From positions 62,001 through 126,000 of the forward strand of contig NZ_CDWI01000004.1 of the NCBI RefSeq assembly GCF_001049495.1: DNA of 64,000 bases, written 5' to 3'. Within the stretch, counting starts at the first letter, position 1. Every line of letters starts with the position of its first letter. The stretch comes from Microbacterium sp. 3J1 (lineage in GTDB: Bacteria; Actinomycetota; Actinomycetes; Actinomycetales; Microbacteriaceae). Below are positions 34,987-42,991 of this stretch, one piece after another. The notes below the pieces were generated by a model. The model saw only the letters and a list, made by a program, of their open reading frames with translations, was not told the DNA's origin and did no database searches. The position numbers and the translations under genes are program-made.

Positions 34987-35007
34987 TCCCCCGCTGCGCG
35001 GCCGTCC

Positions 35008-35916
35008 TTAGTCGGGCGCCCGCTTCTCTGCTCCGAGCAGTCCCGCGCTCGCGGGGAGCGGTCGATCGGCCAGCTCCTGCAGGCGGAGGGCCATGTCCTG
35101 GGAGATCTTGGCCGGAATCATCCTGATCCGCGAAACCGCCTCGGGGACGATGTTCACAAAGTCGAGGTACATCTCGCGCAGCCGCAGGAAGTCATCTGCG
35201 AGTGACGGCGAGTCGGCATCCACCAGCCAGTGCAGGAACGCGATCGACTCTTCCTCTATCTCCCCCCATCGCCTCAGCCTTTTGGCATAGCGGTCGCCCT
35301 CGCGCGCTCCCTGAACCCACCAGGGGTCGCCATCTCGAGCGATCTGCTGCTTCCACGCATCGTCATCCGCCCGTCGCTGAGCCAAGAGCTCGAGCGCGGG
35401 CCGGGGTCTTCTCTGACACAACGCCTTCAGCACGTTGAGTGTCGTTGGCCAAGGAACGTGGAGTACCCCGTCATCCTCGAATGAGTCAGGGTGGCTCCGC
35501 AATTCTTCCGCAGTCAGCCGCGAGATCTTCAGGAGCTCATCGACGTTTCGAACGACGAGGATGCCAGCTGCACCGTTGTAGTAGATCTCAGCCACGCCGG
35601 GGTGTACTAGAGAATCGAACAGCAGCACGGCGGCTTCGCCGTGGCTGGTAGGTGGTCGATGCTGCTCGGCAGCTCTCCACAGGTCGACGGTCGCCTGGTA
35701 CGCGTCACGCAGCTCCCACGGGACCTTCGCTCGACCGATCGGCACCCATTCCGACTTACCCCGCATGTCTCGGTCTAGATGCTGGACTCGGATCTTGTGC
35801 GCCTTGTCTGGCACCACGTCGATCTCGACCCGATGCTGGGACCCATCCTTCGGGTCAACGTACAGCCAGTCGGTTCCTTCGTCGGCAGACGTAACCCGGC
35901 GCTCGTGAACGCTCAT
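35008..35916 (-). CDS. Unknown 302-aa cargo protein
   Basis: A soluble protein starting MSVHERRVTSADEGTDWLYVDPKDGSQHRVEIDVVPDKAHKIRVQHLDRD. The N-terminal ~75 residues look beta-rich; the rest is helical (LFDSLVHPGVAEIYYNGAAGILVVRN, SLADDFLRLREMYLDFVNIVPEAVSRIRMIPAKISQDMALRLQELADR). No signal peptide, membrane segment or known catalytic motif. The open frame extends much further upstream, but this ATG is the first before the divergent HicB-like gene. It lies in a cargo block with TA genes, so a defence role is possible. Confidence 0.7.
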   Translation of the reverse strand: MSVHERRVTSADEGTDWLYVDPKDGSQHRVEIDVVPDKAHKIRVQHLDRDMRGKSEWVPIGRAKVPWELRDAYQATVDLWRAAEQHRPPTSHGEAAVLLFDSLVHPGVAEIYYNGAAGILVVRNVDELLKISRLTAEELRSHPDSFEDDGVLHVPWPTTLNVLKALCQRRPRPALELLAQRRADDDAWKQQIARDGDPWWVQGAREGDRYAKRLRRWGEIEEESIAFLHWLVDADSPSLADDFLRLREMYLDFVNIVPEAVSRIRMIPAKISQDMALRLQELADRPLPASAGLLGAEKRAPD

Positions 35917-35934
35917 GCGAAGAGGATAGGTCGT

Positions 35935-36132
35935 ATGCTCAGCGACATGATCGTCTATGAAGCGATTGCACGTCGGGACGGCAACTTCTGGTTCGTCGAA
36001 ATCCCCGAGCTGGGCTTGTTCACCCAGGCACGGACCGTCGATGAAATCGACGGTATGGCTCGCGACGTCATCGCGCTCAGCCTCGATGTCCCAACCGAAT
36101 CGTTCGGCGTTCAGGTGGGAGTCAGGCGCTGA
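35935..36132 (+). CDS. Orphan HicB-like antitoxin-fold protein
   Basis: A 65-residue protein with the HicB partial RNase-H-like fold: IVYEAIARRDGNFWFVEIPELGLFTQARTVDEIDGMARDVIALSLDVP. No HicA toxin gene is adjacent and it lacks the usual C-terminal DNA-binding domain. It is divergent from the 302-aa gene by only 18 nt, so it might pair with that gene as a non-canonical TA couple. The next gene starts right at its stop. Confidence 0.75.
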   Translation: MLSDMIVYEAIARRDGNFWFVEIPELGLFTQARTVDEIDGMARDVIALSLDVPTESFGVQVGVRR

Positions 36133-36348
36133 GTGCCAGTAGACATGACTGAACAGTGGCTGTCGCCGGCGCAGGTTTGCTCTCTCCTCCCTGGTATGAC
36201 CGAGGAGATTCTGAGCGAGCGCCGTAAGAAGAGACTCGACCCGCCCTACTTCAAGCCCACTGGCGACCGCGGGAAGGTCGTCCTGTACGACCGATCCGAC
36301 ATCACGGCATGGGTTCGGGCCAGCAAGGTCGCAACGAGACCGGGTTGA
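36133..36348 (+). CDS. Xis-like helix-turn-helix protein near attR
   Basis: A 71-residue winged HTH of the excisionase/HTH_17 type: WLSPAQVCSLLPGMTEEILSERRKKRLDPPYFKPTGDRGKVVLYDRSDITAWVRA. The GTG at 36133 follows the HicB stop directly; an ATG at 36145 is an alternative. It is the last gene before attR. It may be the true excisionase, or a regulator coupled to the HicB-like gene. Confidence 0.72.
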   Translation: MPVDMTEQWLSPAQVCSLLPGMTEEILSERRKKRLDPPYFKPTGDRGKVVLYDRSDITAWVRASKVATRPG

Positions 36349-36478
36349 CCCGACAGTCCGCAGATAGTCCGCAAGATGCTCCGTAGCCCCCAATATCTGC
36401 CAGCGTCCCACAACACCACAAGCCGCGACTTTCCAACGGATACCGACCTGGCCAATCACCCCCATCAGGCCCAAGCCG

Positions 36479-36493
36479 GTTCATCAACTACCG
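36479..36493. other. attR core repeat
   Basis: Identical 15 bp to 19873-19887. It is followed by CTGA, restoring the ancestral yajQ end ...TAC CGC TGA. Confidence 0.92.
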
Positions 36494-36508
36494 CTGACCT
36501 GCGGGGGC

Positions 36509-36546
36509 ACGAAGGGGGCGGACGCGTCGGCGTCCGCCCCCTTCGT
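36509..36546 (+). terminator. Displaced native yajQ terminator
   Basis: ACGAAGGGGGCGGACGC and its exact complement (17 bp) enclose a 4-nt loop. It sits 12 nt after the ancestral yajQ TGA at the right junction, where no plus-strand gene now ends except the small HTH gene. Confidence 0.85.
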
Positions 36547-36930
36547 CGTCCTCCCCGATCCCATTCCGATATATGGGTTGTCGTGCCCGAGACTGGATGC
36601 TGTCGCATCCCGATGCGGCACACGATGCGTCGATGCATGACGCGCTGCCGAACCACGGTCCCGCGTTCGAGGATCGCGGTTCCGCCTTGTGGGGACTGGG
36701 CGCAGGGCAGTTCCGTGCACGGCATCGTTCGTGGCCGGCGAGTGTGCCAACGCTCGCCGGCCACAGAACACTTCCTTACTCGAACCTGCGACGACGCCGA
36801 CCGGAGGGCGTGGCAGGCTCCTCCGAAAAACACGTCTGTGGATTATTGGCATCGCGATCGACTTCGTGATGTAGTGAGCGTCCGGGCACATCATGGGGGC
36901 CTGGATCTGGAAAGCAACTGGGGGCAATCC
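36547..36930. other. Intergenic stretch between element junction and GntR gene
   Basis: 384 nt, no convincing gene on either strand. The last 100 nt are more A+T-rich and include an ATCGCGAT palindrome near 36850, a possible GntR-regulator site. Otherwise I see nothing. Confidence 0.5.
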
Positions 36931-37566
36931 ATGAACAGCAAGAGCTCGATGACGAGTATCAGAGAGAGCAAGCAACTGCTGGCCGAAGAGGTCTTCCAGC
37001 ACATCGGCGCACAGATCGTCGACGGAGTGCTGGAGCCAGGGCACCGCATCCGCGATGTCGATGTCGCGGAGGAGCTGCACGTGTCACGCACTCCGGTGCG
37101 CGAGGCGCTGCAGCGGCTCGAGCGGCTGGGACTCGTGATGATGTACCCGAGCAGATACACCGAGGTCACCGCCGTCACACCGGAGGTCGTCGAGCAGACG
37201 CTCGAGTTCGCCGGGTACCAGGCCGGGATCTCTGCGCGGATGGGCCTCGGGCGGATGACTCCCGAGGAACGCGATGCTCTTGCGGCTCTCGTCGACGACC
37301 TCTCCTCCGCGGCGGACGACGACCTGCGGATGTCGGATGCCCGCTGGGCGGTGTTCTCGTTCCTGACGGATCGCAGCGGCAACATGCAGCACCAGGTGCT
37401 CCTCAACGATGCGAGCCTCGCGCTGATCCGAAACCTTCGCGGATGGCACATCCCGGACGCCGACCGGGCGCGGATGCTGCAGGTCTACCGGGATCTGCAC
37501 GACGCGATCCTGCGGGGCGACGCCGACGACGCCGAGCGTCTCGTGCGCGCGATGTACTACGTCTGA
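36931..37566 (+). CDS. GntR-family transcriptional regulator (FadR/FCD-like)
   Basis: A 211-residue regulator. The N-terminal winged HTH spans ~18-75, with the family signature VFQHIGAQIVDGVLEPGHRIRDVDVAEELHVSRTPVREALQRLERLGLV. The C-terminal helical part (~85-211) resembles an FCD ligand-binding domain but is short and lacks its clear metal-binding His pattern. The ATG at 36931 gives the normal N-terminal length. No obvious target operon is adjacent; the downstream gene is convergent. Confidence 0.9.
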   Translation: MNSKSSMTSIRESKQLLAEEVFQHIGAQIVDGVLEPGHRIRDVDVAEELHVSRTPVREALQRLERLGLVMMYPSRYTEVTAVTPEVVEQTLEFAGYQAGISARMGLGRMTPEERDALAALVDDLSSAADDDLRMSDARWAVFSFLTDRSGNMQHQVLLNDASLALIRNLRGWHIPDADRARMLQVYRDLHDAILRGDADDAERLVRAMYYV

Positions 37567-37573
37567 CGCCGAG

Positions 37574-38581
37574 TCACTGCACGGCGGCCCACCCGGTCAC
37601 CCATCGGCCGAGGCGGCGGTAAGCGTCCTCTCTCGCGTCGTGTCGTGAGAGGAACACGTCGTGCAGCGCGCCGTCGATGCGCTCGACCGTGACCGAGGGG
37701 CCGAGCTTCAGCGCCGCGCGCGCGATGTCGTCGACCACCAGCACCGAATCCGCGCGCGTCAGGTCCTCGGACCACCGGGCCGGTGTCGCCGACCTCGAAG
37801 ACAGCAGCACGCAGACCGGAGCCTCGATCGACAGGCCATGGGCCACCGCTGCGTGCCCACTCAGGATCGCGTGGAACCATCCCGCGTGCACGGCCATGGT
37901 CTGAGCCGGGCGCCACGCCAGATTCACCTCGACCGGGTCGGTCGGATCGGCGACCTCCTGCTGTGCACGCGTATAGAAGCCCAGGTCCACCTGCGGCGCG
38001 ACGTCCCGCGGCGCCCAGCGCGCCTGCAGTTCGGCCACCGGTGCGAGCAGCGGACGCGCGGATGCCAGCTGGAACTCGAGCCACGGGCTGTTGAGGATGA
38101 CGGCATCGGCCGCACCCGGGTGCCGCGACGCCCACAGGCTCAGCGTCAGGCCGCCCGTCGAATGGCCGAGCAGCACGAGCGGCCTGTGAGACGGAGAGCC
38201 GGTGTCATCCCGCCCCATCGCCCGCAGCGCGGCCGCGATGTCCTGGTCGTACGTCGCGAGGTCGGTGATGTAGCCGGGCGTCTGCCCGTCGCGCAGGCTC
38301 CGGCCGTACTTGCGCAGGTCCAGCGCGAAGAAGCGTGCACCGCGCGCGGTCCAGAAGCGGGCCAGGCGCTTCTGGAAGAAGTAGTCCGACCAGCCGTGGA
38401 CGTACAGCACGTCGACGTCGGGGAGCGGGAGATCTCGGCGGCGGAGCCGATCCCACCACGGGCGCTCCCGCGGCAGCGCCCGGACGAGAGTGGCGACGAC
38501 GGGGCCTTCGTCGTCGTCGGCGAGCGCGAGCGTGAGCTGCTCGAACTCGTCGCCCAGGACGTCCGCTATCCAGTCAGGCAT
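37574..38581 (-). CDS. Alpha/beta hydrolase (serine hydrolase / lysophospholipase-like)
   Basis: A 335-residue cytosolic hydrolase. The nucleophile elbow GHSTGG places Ser141; the oxyanion-side VLYVHGWSDYFFQ is near 58-70. A candidate catalytic His is in GALHDVF and Asp in the preceding strand. The layout resembles monoglyceride-lipase-like serine aminopeptidase_S33 proteins. Substrate unknown. It is convergent with the GntR gene (7-nt gap) and probably co-directional with the lipoprotein gene upstream. Confidence 0.88.
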   Translation of the reverse strand: MPDWIADVLGDEFEQLTLALADDDEGPVVATLVRALPRERPWWDRLRRRDLPLPDVDVLYVHGWSDYFFQKRLARFWTARGARFFALDLRKYGRSLRDGQTPGYITDLATYDQDIAAALRAMGRDDTGSPSHRPLVLLGHSTGGLTLSLWASRHPGAADAVILNSPWLEFQLASARPLLAPVAELQARWAPRDVAPQVDLGFYTRAQQEVADPTDPVEVNLAWRPAQTMAVHAGWFHAILSGHAAVAHGLSIEAPVCVLLSSRSATPARWSEDLTRADSVLVVDDIARAALKLGPSVTVERIDGALHDVFLSRHDAREDAYRRLGRWVTGWAAVQ

Positions 38582-38608
38582 GCCGTCAGGCTAGCCGACA
38601 GGCTGCCG

Positions 38609-39655
38609 TCACTGCGGAGCGGTGTGTCCGACGGTGAGGTTGCGCACGACCACATCGGCGAAGGAGGCCGGATCCGCGGCCCCGGATCCGTTGTCATATG
38701 TCATGAGCCGGATCCAGTCGACACCCACTCGGAGGTCGAGGATGTTCTCTCCGTGTTCGCCGCTGCTGCGCACGGCCGCGTCCGCGCCCTCCCACTCCAC
38801 GGGGTCGCCGTCGACCTTCTCGAACGCCCACGCTCCGGCGGGGAGCGTCGTGAGCATCAGATAACTGGATCCTTCGTACTCACTCCCGGGAGACTTGAAG
38901 TAGCAGATGCGCGAGCCGTTCACGACCTCGTACACCTCTGCGGGGATGCCCCACCCTCCGAAATCGGTGAAGAGTGCCGCTTCCTCGCCGACGAGCTCGC
39001 TCACCTCCTGCTCGGTGATGAACCTCTCGCACGCCGCACCCACGATCTCGCTGTCGATGTACTCGACGTCATGGATGCTCGCTGCTGCCGAGGCGACGAG
39101 TCGCCGCATGGCCTCCTCCCCGCGCGCGGCGTCGGCCTCGCCGAGACCGGGCTCGTGCACGCTTGCGGACAGCAGCACCTCGCCGTCGGGGAACTCGAAT
39201 GTGCACCAGTCCTCTTCGCAGCGGGCCTGCTCACCCCAGTAGCCCTGCCGCTCGGTCGCGCCGGCGATCACCGCGTCGGCTCCCGGGACCATGGAGACCT
39301 CCCAGCCGCGCTCCGCGTCGCCGGCCGAGCACGCGATCCCGCCTGCACGCTGGAACATGTGCTGCGCGGGCCCTGGGAGCCAGCCCATCGCAGACACCAG
39401 CGAGAGCACCGGTGCGACCGGCGTCGACGGCTCACCCACGAGCTCGGCCATGGTGGCGGCGACGTCGTCGCACGTCACGTCGAATGCCGGCTCCGGTTCG
39501 ACGATGGGCGCCGGGGTCGGGGTCGGGGTGGCGGTCGTCGACGCCGTCGAGGACGGCGATGCGGATGGCTTCGGCTCGGCGGCCGGCTCGGCCGTGCATC
39601 CTGACACCAGCAGGAGAGCGGCGATGCCGAGGACGGTCAGGGAGCGCAGTCGCAT
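38609..39655 (-). CDS. Secreted lipoprotein of unknown function
   Basis: A 348-residue lipoprotein. The signal peptide MRLRSLTVLGIAALLLVSGC gives lipidation at Cys20, followed by a Pro/Ser/Thr linker (~20-55) and a globular domain with paired Cys (TCDD, CEEDWC, ICYF). The ATG at 39653-39655 is chosen because it starts the signal peptide; a longer frame adds an unlikely Ala/Gly/Arg leader. Extracytoplasmic; no enzymatic motif seen. Confidence 0.82.
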   Translation of the reverse strand: MRLRSLTVLGIAALLLVSGCTAEPAAEPKPSASPSSTASTTATPTPTPAPIVEPEPAFDVTCDDVAATMAELVGEPSTPVAPVLSLVSAMGWLPGPAQHMFQRAGGIACSAGDAERGWEVSMVPGADAVIAGATERQGYWGEQARCEEDWCTFEFPDGEVLLSASVHEPGLGEADAARGEEAMRRLVASAAASIHDVEYIDSEIVGAACERFITEQEVSELVGEEAALFTDFGGWGIPAEVYEVVNGSRICYFKSPGSEYEGSSYLMLTTLPAGAWAFEKVDGDPVEWEGADAAVRSSGEHGENILDLRVGVDWIRLMTYDNGSGAADPASFADVVVRNLTVGHTAPQ

Positions 39656-39717
39656 TCCTTCAGCGTACGGACGCCGCTCCGCGGGCGCACCGGGTGCCGA
39701 CAACGATCAGGTGACGG

Positions 39718-41091
39718 TCACTCCCCGCGGGAGACGCGCACCATCTCGTCACGCGGCACGACCTTCACGCGTGCGCGCTCGTGCGGTGCGCCGAGCGCGA
39801 TCTCGTGCTCGTCGAGGCGGTGCCAGCCGTCGAGGTCGGTCCACTGCACGCCGCGCTCCTGCAGGAGCGCCGGGATCGCCGCCTCCGACGGGTCCTCCGG
39901 GTGCCACCACGAGCCCTGGTCGTTGATGATGTGGCGGACCGTCTCCATGGCATCCGACTTCGTGTGGCCGATGAGTCCGACCGGTCCGCGCTTGATCCAT
40001 CCCGTGGCGTAGATGCCGGGCATCTGCTGGTTGGAGTCCTTCGCGAGCACCTGGCCTTCGCGGTTGGGGATCACTCCGTGCTTCTTGTCGAACGGCACAC
40101 CGGGAAGCGCGGAGCCGAAGTAGCCGATCGCGCGGTAGAGCGCCTGCAGCGGCACCTCGCGCATCTCGCCCGTGCCCACGGCACCGCCCTGCCCGTCGGG
40201 CCGGGTGCGCTCGTACACGAGTGCGGCGACGCGGCCGGACTCGTCGGTGCGGACCTCGACCGGGCGTGCCCAGAAGTGCAGGTGCAGACGGCGGGACGCG
40301 GTTCCGCCGGCGTTGTTCACCGAGTCGCGCTTGCGCCACGACTGCAAGATGCGATCGATGACCATGACCTGCTTGTTGCTGGCCACAGCGTCCTTCGAGG
40401 CGTCGTCGTAGTCGAAGTCCTCGTCGTAGACGACCATGTCGACATCGCGCAGCTCGCCGAGCTCGCGGAGCTCGAGAGGGGTGAACTTCACCTGCGCGGG
40501 GCCACGGCGTCCGAAGACATGGACGTCGGTGACGGCGCTGGCCTTCAGCCCCTCGTAGACGTTCTCCGGGACCTCGGTCACGAGGAGGTCCTCAGCGTGC
40601 TTCGCGAGCATCCGCGCCACGTCGAGCGCGACGTTGCCATTGCCCAGCACGCCGACGGAGGCCGCGTCCAGCGGCCACTCGCGCGGCACGTCGGGGTGAC
40701 CGTCGAACCAGCTCACGTAGTCCGCCGCACCATAGGAGGCGACCGCGTCGATTCCCGGAATGTCCAGCGAGGTGTCGCGGATCGCACCGGTGGCGAAGAT
40801 CACCGCGTTGTAGTGCTTCTTGAGGTCGTCGAGCGTGATGTCCTCACCGAAGCGCACGTTGCCGAAGAGCCGGATGTCGCCACGGTCGAGCACGTCGCGC
40901 AGGGCGTTGATGATGCCCTTGATGCGGGGGTGGTCGGGCGCGACGCCGTAGCGCACGAGGCCGTACGGTGCGGGGAGCTGCTCGAAGAGATCGATCGAGA
41001 CGTCGAACTTGCGTTCGGCCTTCAGCAGGATATCGGCGGCGTAGATGCCGGCGGGGCCCGCTCCGACGATGGCGAGTCTGAGCTTGGTCAT
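39718..41091 (-). CDS. fprA: FAD-dependent ferredoxin-NADP reductase, FprA type
   Basis: A 457-residue, adrenodoxin-reductase-like flavoenzyme that transfers electrons between NADPH and ferredoxin. The FAD motif is VGAGPAGIYAA (~9-19), the PYGLVRYGVAPDHP signature follows, and the NADP site is GNGNVALDVARML (~152). The C-terminal GWIKRGPVGLIGHTK is the family's second FAD contact. Full length. It ends 62 nt before the lipoprotein's start. Confidence 0.94.
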   Translation of the reverse strand: MTKLRLAIVGAGPAGIYAADILLKAERKFDVSIDLFEQLPAPYGLVRYGVAPDHPRIKGIINALRDVLDRGDIRLFGNVRFGEDITLDDLKKHYNAVIFATGAIRDTSLDIPGIDAVASYGAADYVSWFDGHPDVPREWPLDAASVGVLGNGNVALDVARMLAKHAEDLLVTEVPENVYEGLKASAVTDVHVFGRRGPAQVKFTPLELRELGELRDVDMVVYDEDFDYDDASKDAVASNKQVMVIDRILQSWRKRDSVNNAGGTASRRLHLHFWARPVEVRTDESGRVAALVYERTRPDGQGGAVGTGEMREVPLQALYRAIGYFGSALPGVPFDKKHGVIPNREGQVLAKDSNQQMPGIYATGWIKRGPVGLIGHTKSDAMETVRHIINDQGSWWHPEDPSEAAIPALLQERGVQWTDLDGWHRLDEHEIALGAPHERARVKVVPRDEMVRVSRGE

Positions 41092-41149
41092 AGGGGGTCC
41101 TTTCGTGTGCCGTCACGCCAGGGTGTGTGCGGCCGACGGCCGCTCGCAC

Positions 41150-42211
41150 TCAGCTGGAGCGTTCGACGAGGGTCTCAGCGAAACGGGTGAGAGCTTCGCG
41201 CACCGTTCCCCGGGGCAGCGGAGCGAGTGCGTCGATCGCGTCCCGCGTCCAGGAGTGCGCGAGCGCGAGGGTCTTCTGGGTTCCGGCATGGTCGCGGAGC
41301 TCGGTGAGCGGACCGTCGAGGATCGACGGGTCCTCGCCGTCGGCGATGCGGGCGACGCCGTCGTCGATGCGGGCGGCGAGGTCGATCGAGGCGTCGTCGG
41401 TCTCGGCCTTGAGCAGCAGGTACGGCATCGTCGGCACGCCGGCGCGCAGATCGGTGCCGGGTACCTTGCCCGTGTCCTCGGGCTTCGCGGAGAGGTCGAT
41501 GACGTCGTCGAGCAGCTGGAACGCGACGCCGATCTTCTCTCCGTACACGCGCAGCGGCTCTTCGTACTCGCTGGGCGCGTTCGAGAAGATCACGCCGCCC
41601 TGCGTCGCCGCGGCGATCAGCGAGCCGGTCTTGTCGGCGAGCACCTGGATGTAGAAGTCGATCGGATCGTCGTCGGGCTGCGCGCCGATCGTCTCGTGCA
41701 TCTGACCGAGGACGAGCCGCTCGAACGTGTCGGCCTGCAGCCGGATCGCCCTCTCGCCCAGGCGGGACATCAGCTGGCTGGCGCGGGAGAACAGGATGTC
41801 CCCGGTGAGGATCGCGATGTTGTTGCCCCAGACCGTCTGCGCGGCCGGAACGCCGCGGCGGCGGTCGGCGCCGTCCATGACGTCGTCGTGGTAGAGCGAG
41901 CCGAGGTGCGTGATCTCGAGAGCCTTGGCGACGTCGATCACTTCGTCGGTGTTGCCGTCGCCGAGCTGGGCGGCGAGGAGCGTGAGCACGGGGCGGATGC
42001 GCTTGCCACCCGCCTCGTAGAGGTAGCGGCTGGCGGCGTCGGCGAGAGGATCCGCGACCCGCACATCTTCGGCGAGACCCGTCTCGACGCGCTCGAGTCC
42101 GTCTTCGATCGCCTGGGCGACGCGTCGACCGGCGGTGCCGATGAAGACACGGTCGCTGAAACCGAGACGGCTCGCCAGTCGCGAACCCGGGGCAACGCGG
42201 CTCGAAGTCAC
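41150..42211 (-). CDS. Long-chain polyprenyl diphosphate synthase
   Basis: Condenses isopentenyl diphosphate units to make the side-chain precursor, presumably for menaquinone given the adjacent menG and menF. The 353 residues include GGKRIRP (~70), the first aspartate-rich motif DDVMD (~112) and the second DDVID (~238). Small residues before DDVMD would allow a long product. It ends 58 nt before fprA and is 45 nt downstream of menG. Confidence 0.93.
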   Translation of the reverse strand: MTSSRVAPGSRLASRLGFSDRVFIGTAGRRVAQAIEDGLERVETGLAEDVRVADPLADAASRYLYEAGGKRIRPVLTLLAAQLGDGNTDEVIDVAKALEITHLGSLYHDDVMDGADRRRGVPAAQTVWGNNIAILTGDILFSRASQLMSRLGERAIRLQADTFERLVLGQMHETIGAQPDDDPIDFYIQVLADKTGSLIAAATQGGVIFSNAPSEYEEPLRVYGEKIGVAFQLLDDVIDLSAKPEDTGKVPGTDLRAGVPTMPYLLLKAETDDASIDLAARIDDGVARIADGEDPSILDGPLTELRDHAGTQKTLALAHSWTRDAIDALAPLPRGTVREALTRFAETLVERSS

Positions 42212-42256
42212 GCTCTCAGCCTACCGTCGTCAGCGGTGCCGGTTCGCGCGCGATGC

Positions 42257-42991
42257 TCACGCGGACGCGTCGACTCGCGGCTTGCGGGCGCGGTGCAGCG
42301 CGACGATCCCGAACGAGAGGTTGCGATAGGCGACATCGGCCCACCCGGCCTCGCGGATCCAGGCGGCCAGCTTCTTCTGGTCGGGCCACTCGCGGATCGA
42401 CTCGTTGAGGTAGTCGTAGGCCTCGCCGTTGGTGCCGGCGACGCGTGCGACGCGCGGCAGCACCTGCGAGTTGTAGAAGCGGTACGCCGAGCGGAACAGG
42501 CCCCCCGGCGGGGTCGAGAACTCGTTGATGACGAGACGGCCGCCGGGCTTCGTGACGCGGAGCAGCTCGCGCAGCGCCTTCTTCGGGTCGTTCACGTTGC
42601 GCAGCGCGTACGACATCGTCACGGCATCGAACTCGTCGTCCGCGAAGGGGAGATCCGTGGCATCCGCCTCGACGAACGAGAGATTGCGGATGCTGCCGTG
42701 GCGGCGCTTGCCCTCGGCGAGCATCCCCGGCGAGAAGTCGGCCGCGACCACCTGGGCTCCGCTGCGAGCGAGAGAGGCCGACGACGACGCGGTGCCGGCG
42801 CCGAGGTCGAGGATCTTCTCCCCCGGCTTGGGGGCGACGGCGCGCGTGGTCGCGGCGCGCCAGAGCGCGTCGTTGCCGACCGTCATCGCCGTGTTCGTGC
42901 GGTCGTAGCCCGCGGCGACCTGGTCGAACATGCCGCTGACGCGGGCGGGGTCCTTGCCGAGGTCGGCGCGGTTCGATTCGTTCGAGGTCAC
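42257..42991 (-). CDS. menG: Demethylmenaquinone methyltransferase
   Basis: SAM-dependent C-methylation of demethylmenaquinone (UbiE/COQ5 family), 244 residues. Motif I is ILDLGAGTASSSASLA (~59-74). The UbiE signatures YDRTNTAMTVGNDALWRAATTRA (~28-50) and DAVTMSYALRNVNDPKKALRELLRVTKPGG (~122-151) are clear. The start overlaps the DUF402 gene by 4 nt. It is part of the menaquinone block. Confidence 0.95.
   Translation of the reverse strand: MTSNESNRADLGKDPARVSGMFDQVAAGYDRTNTAMTVGNDALWRAATTRAVAPKPGEKILDLGAGTASSSASLARSGAQVVAADFSPGMLAEGKRRHGSIRNLSFVEADATDLPFADDEFDAVTMSYALRNVNDPKKALRELLRVTKPGGRLVINEFSTPPGGLFRSAYRFYNSQVLPRVARVAGTNGEAYDYLNESIREWPDQKKLAAWIREAGWADVAYRNLSFGIVALHRARKPRVDASA

Larger units (their letters stand above)
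19873..36493. mobile_element. Integrated phage-derived element in the 3' end of yajQ
   Basis: Bounded by identical 15-bp direct repeats. Contents in order: integrase (-), XRE regulator (-), divergent early genes (+) with an Xis/MerR-like HTH, a replication initiator with internal iterons, small genes, putative tail assembly chaperone, tape measure, a 60-aa gene, a beta-helix spike, then cargo including a toxin-antitoxin-chaperone module and a second Xis-like HTH at the right end. Terminase, portal, capsid, major tail, minor tail and lysis genes are not seen. At ~16.6 kb it fits either a deletion-reduced siphoprophage or a phage satellite. All visible frames are intact. Confidence 0.92.

Noticed and set aside
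36376-37566. 396-codon frame that would extend the GntR regulator upstream
   Set aside because: It would begin inside the element and read through attR and the yajQ terminator. The ATG at 36931 gives the family's normal length.
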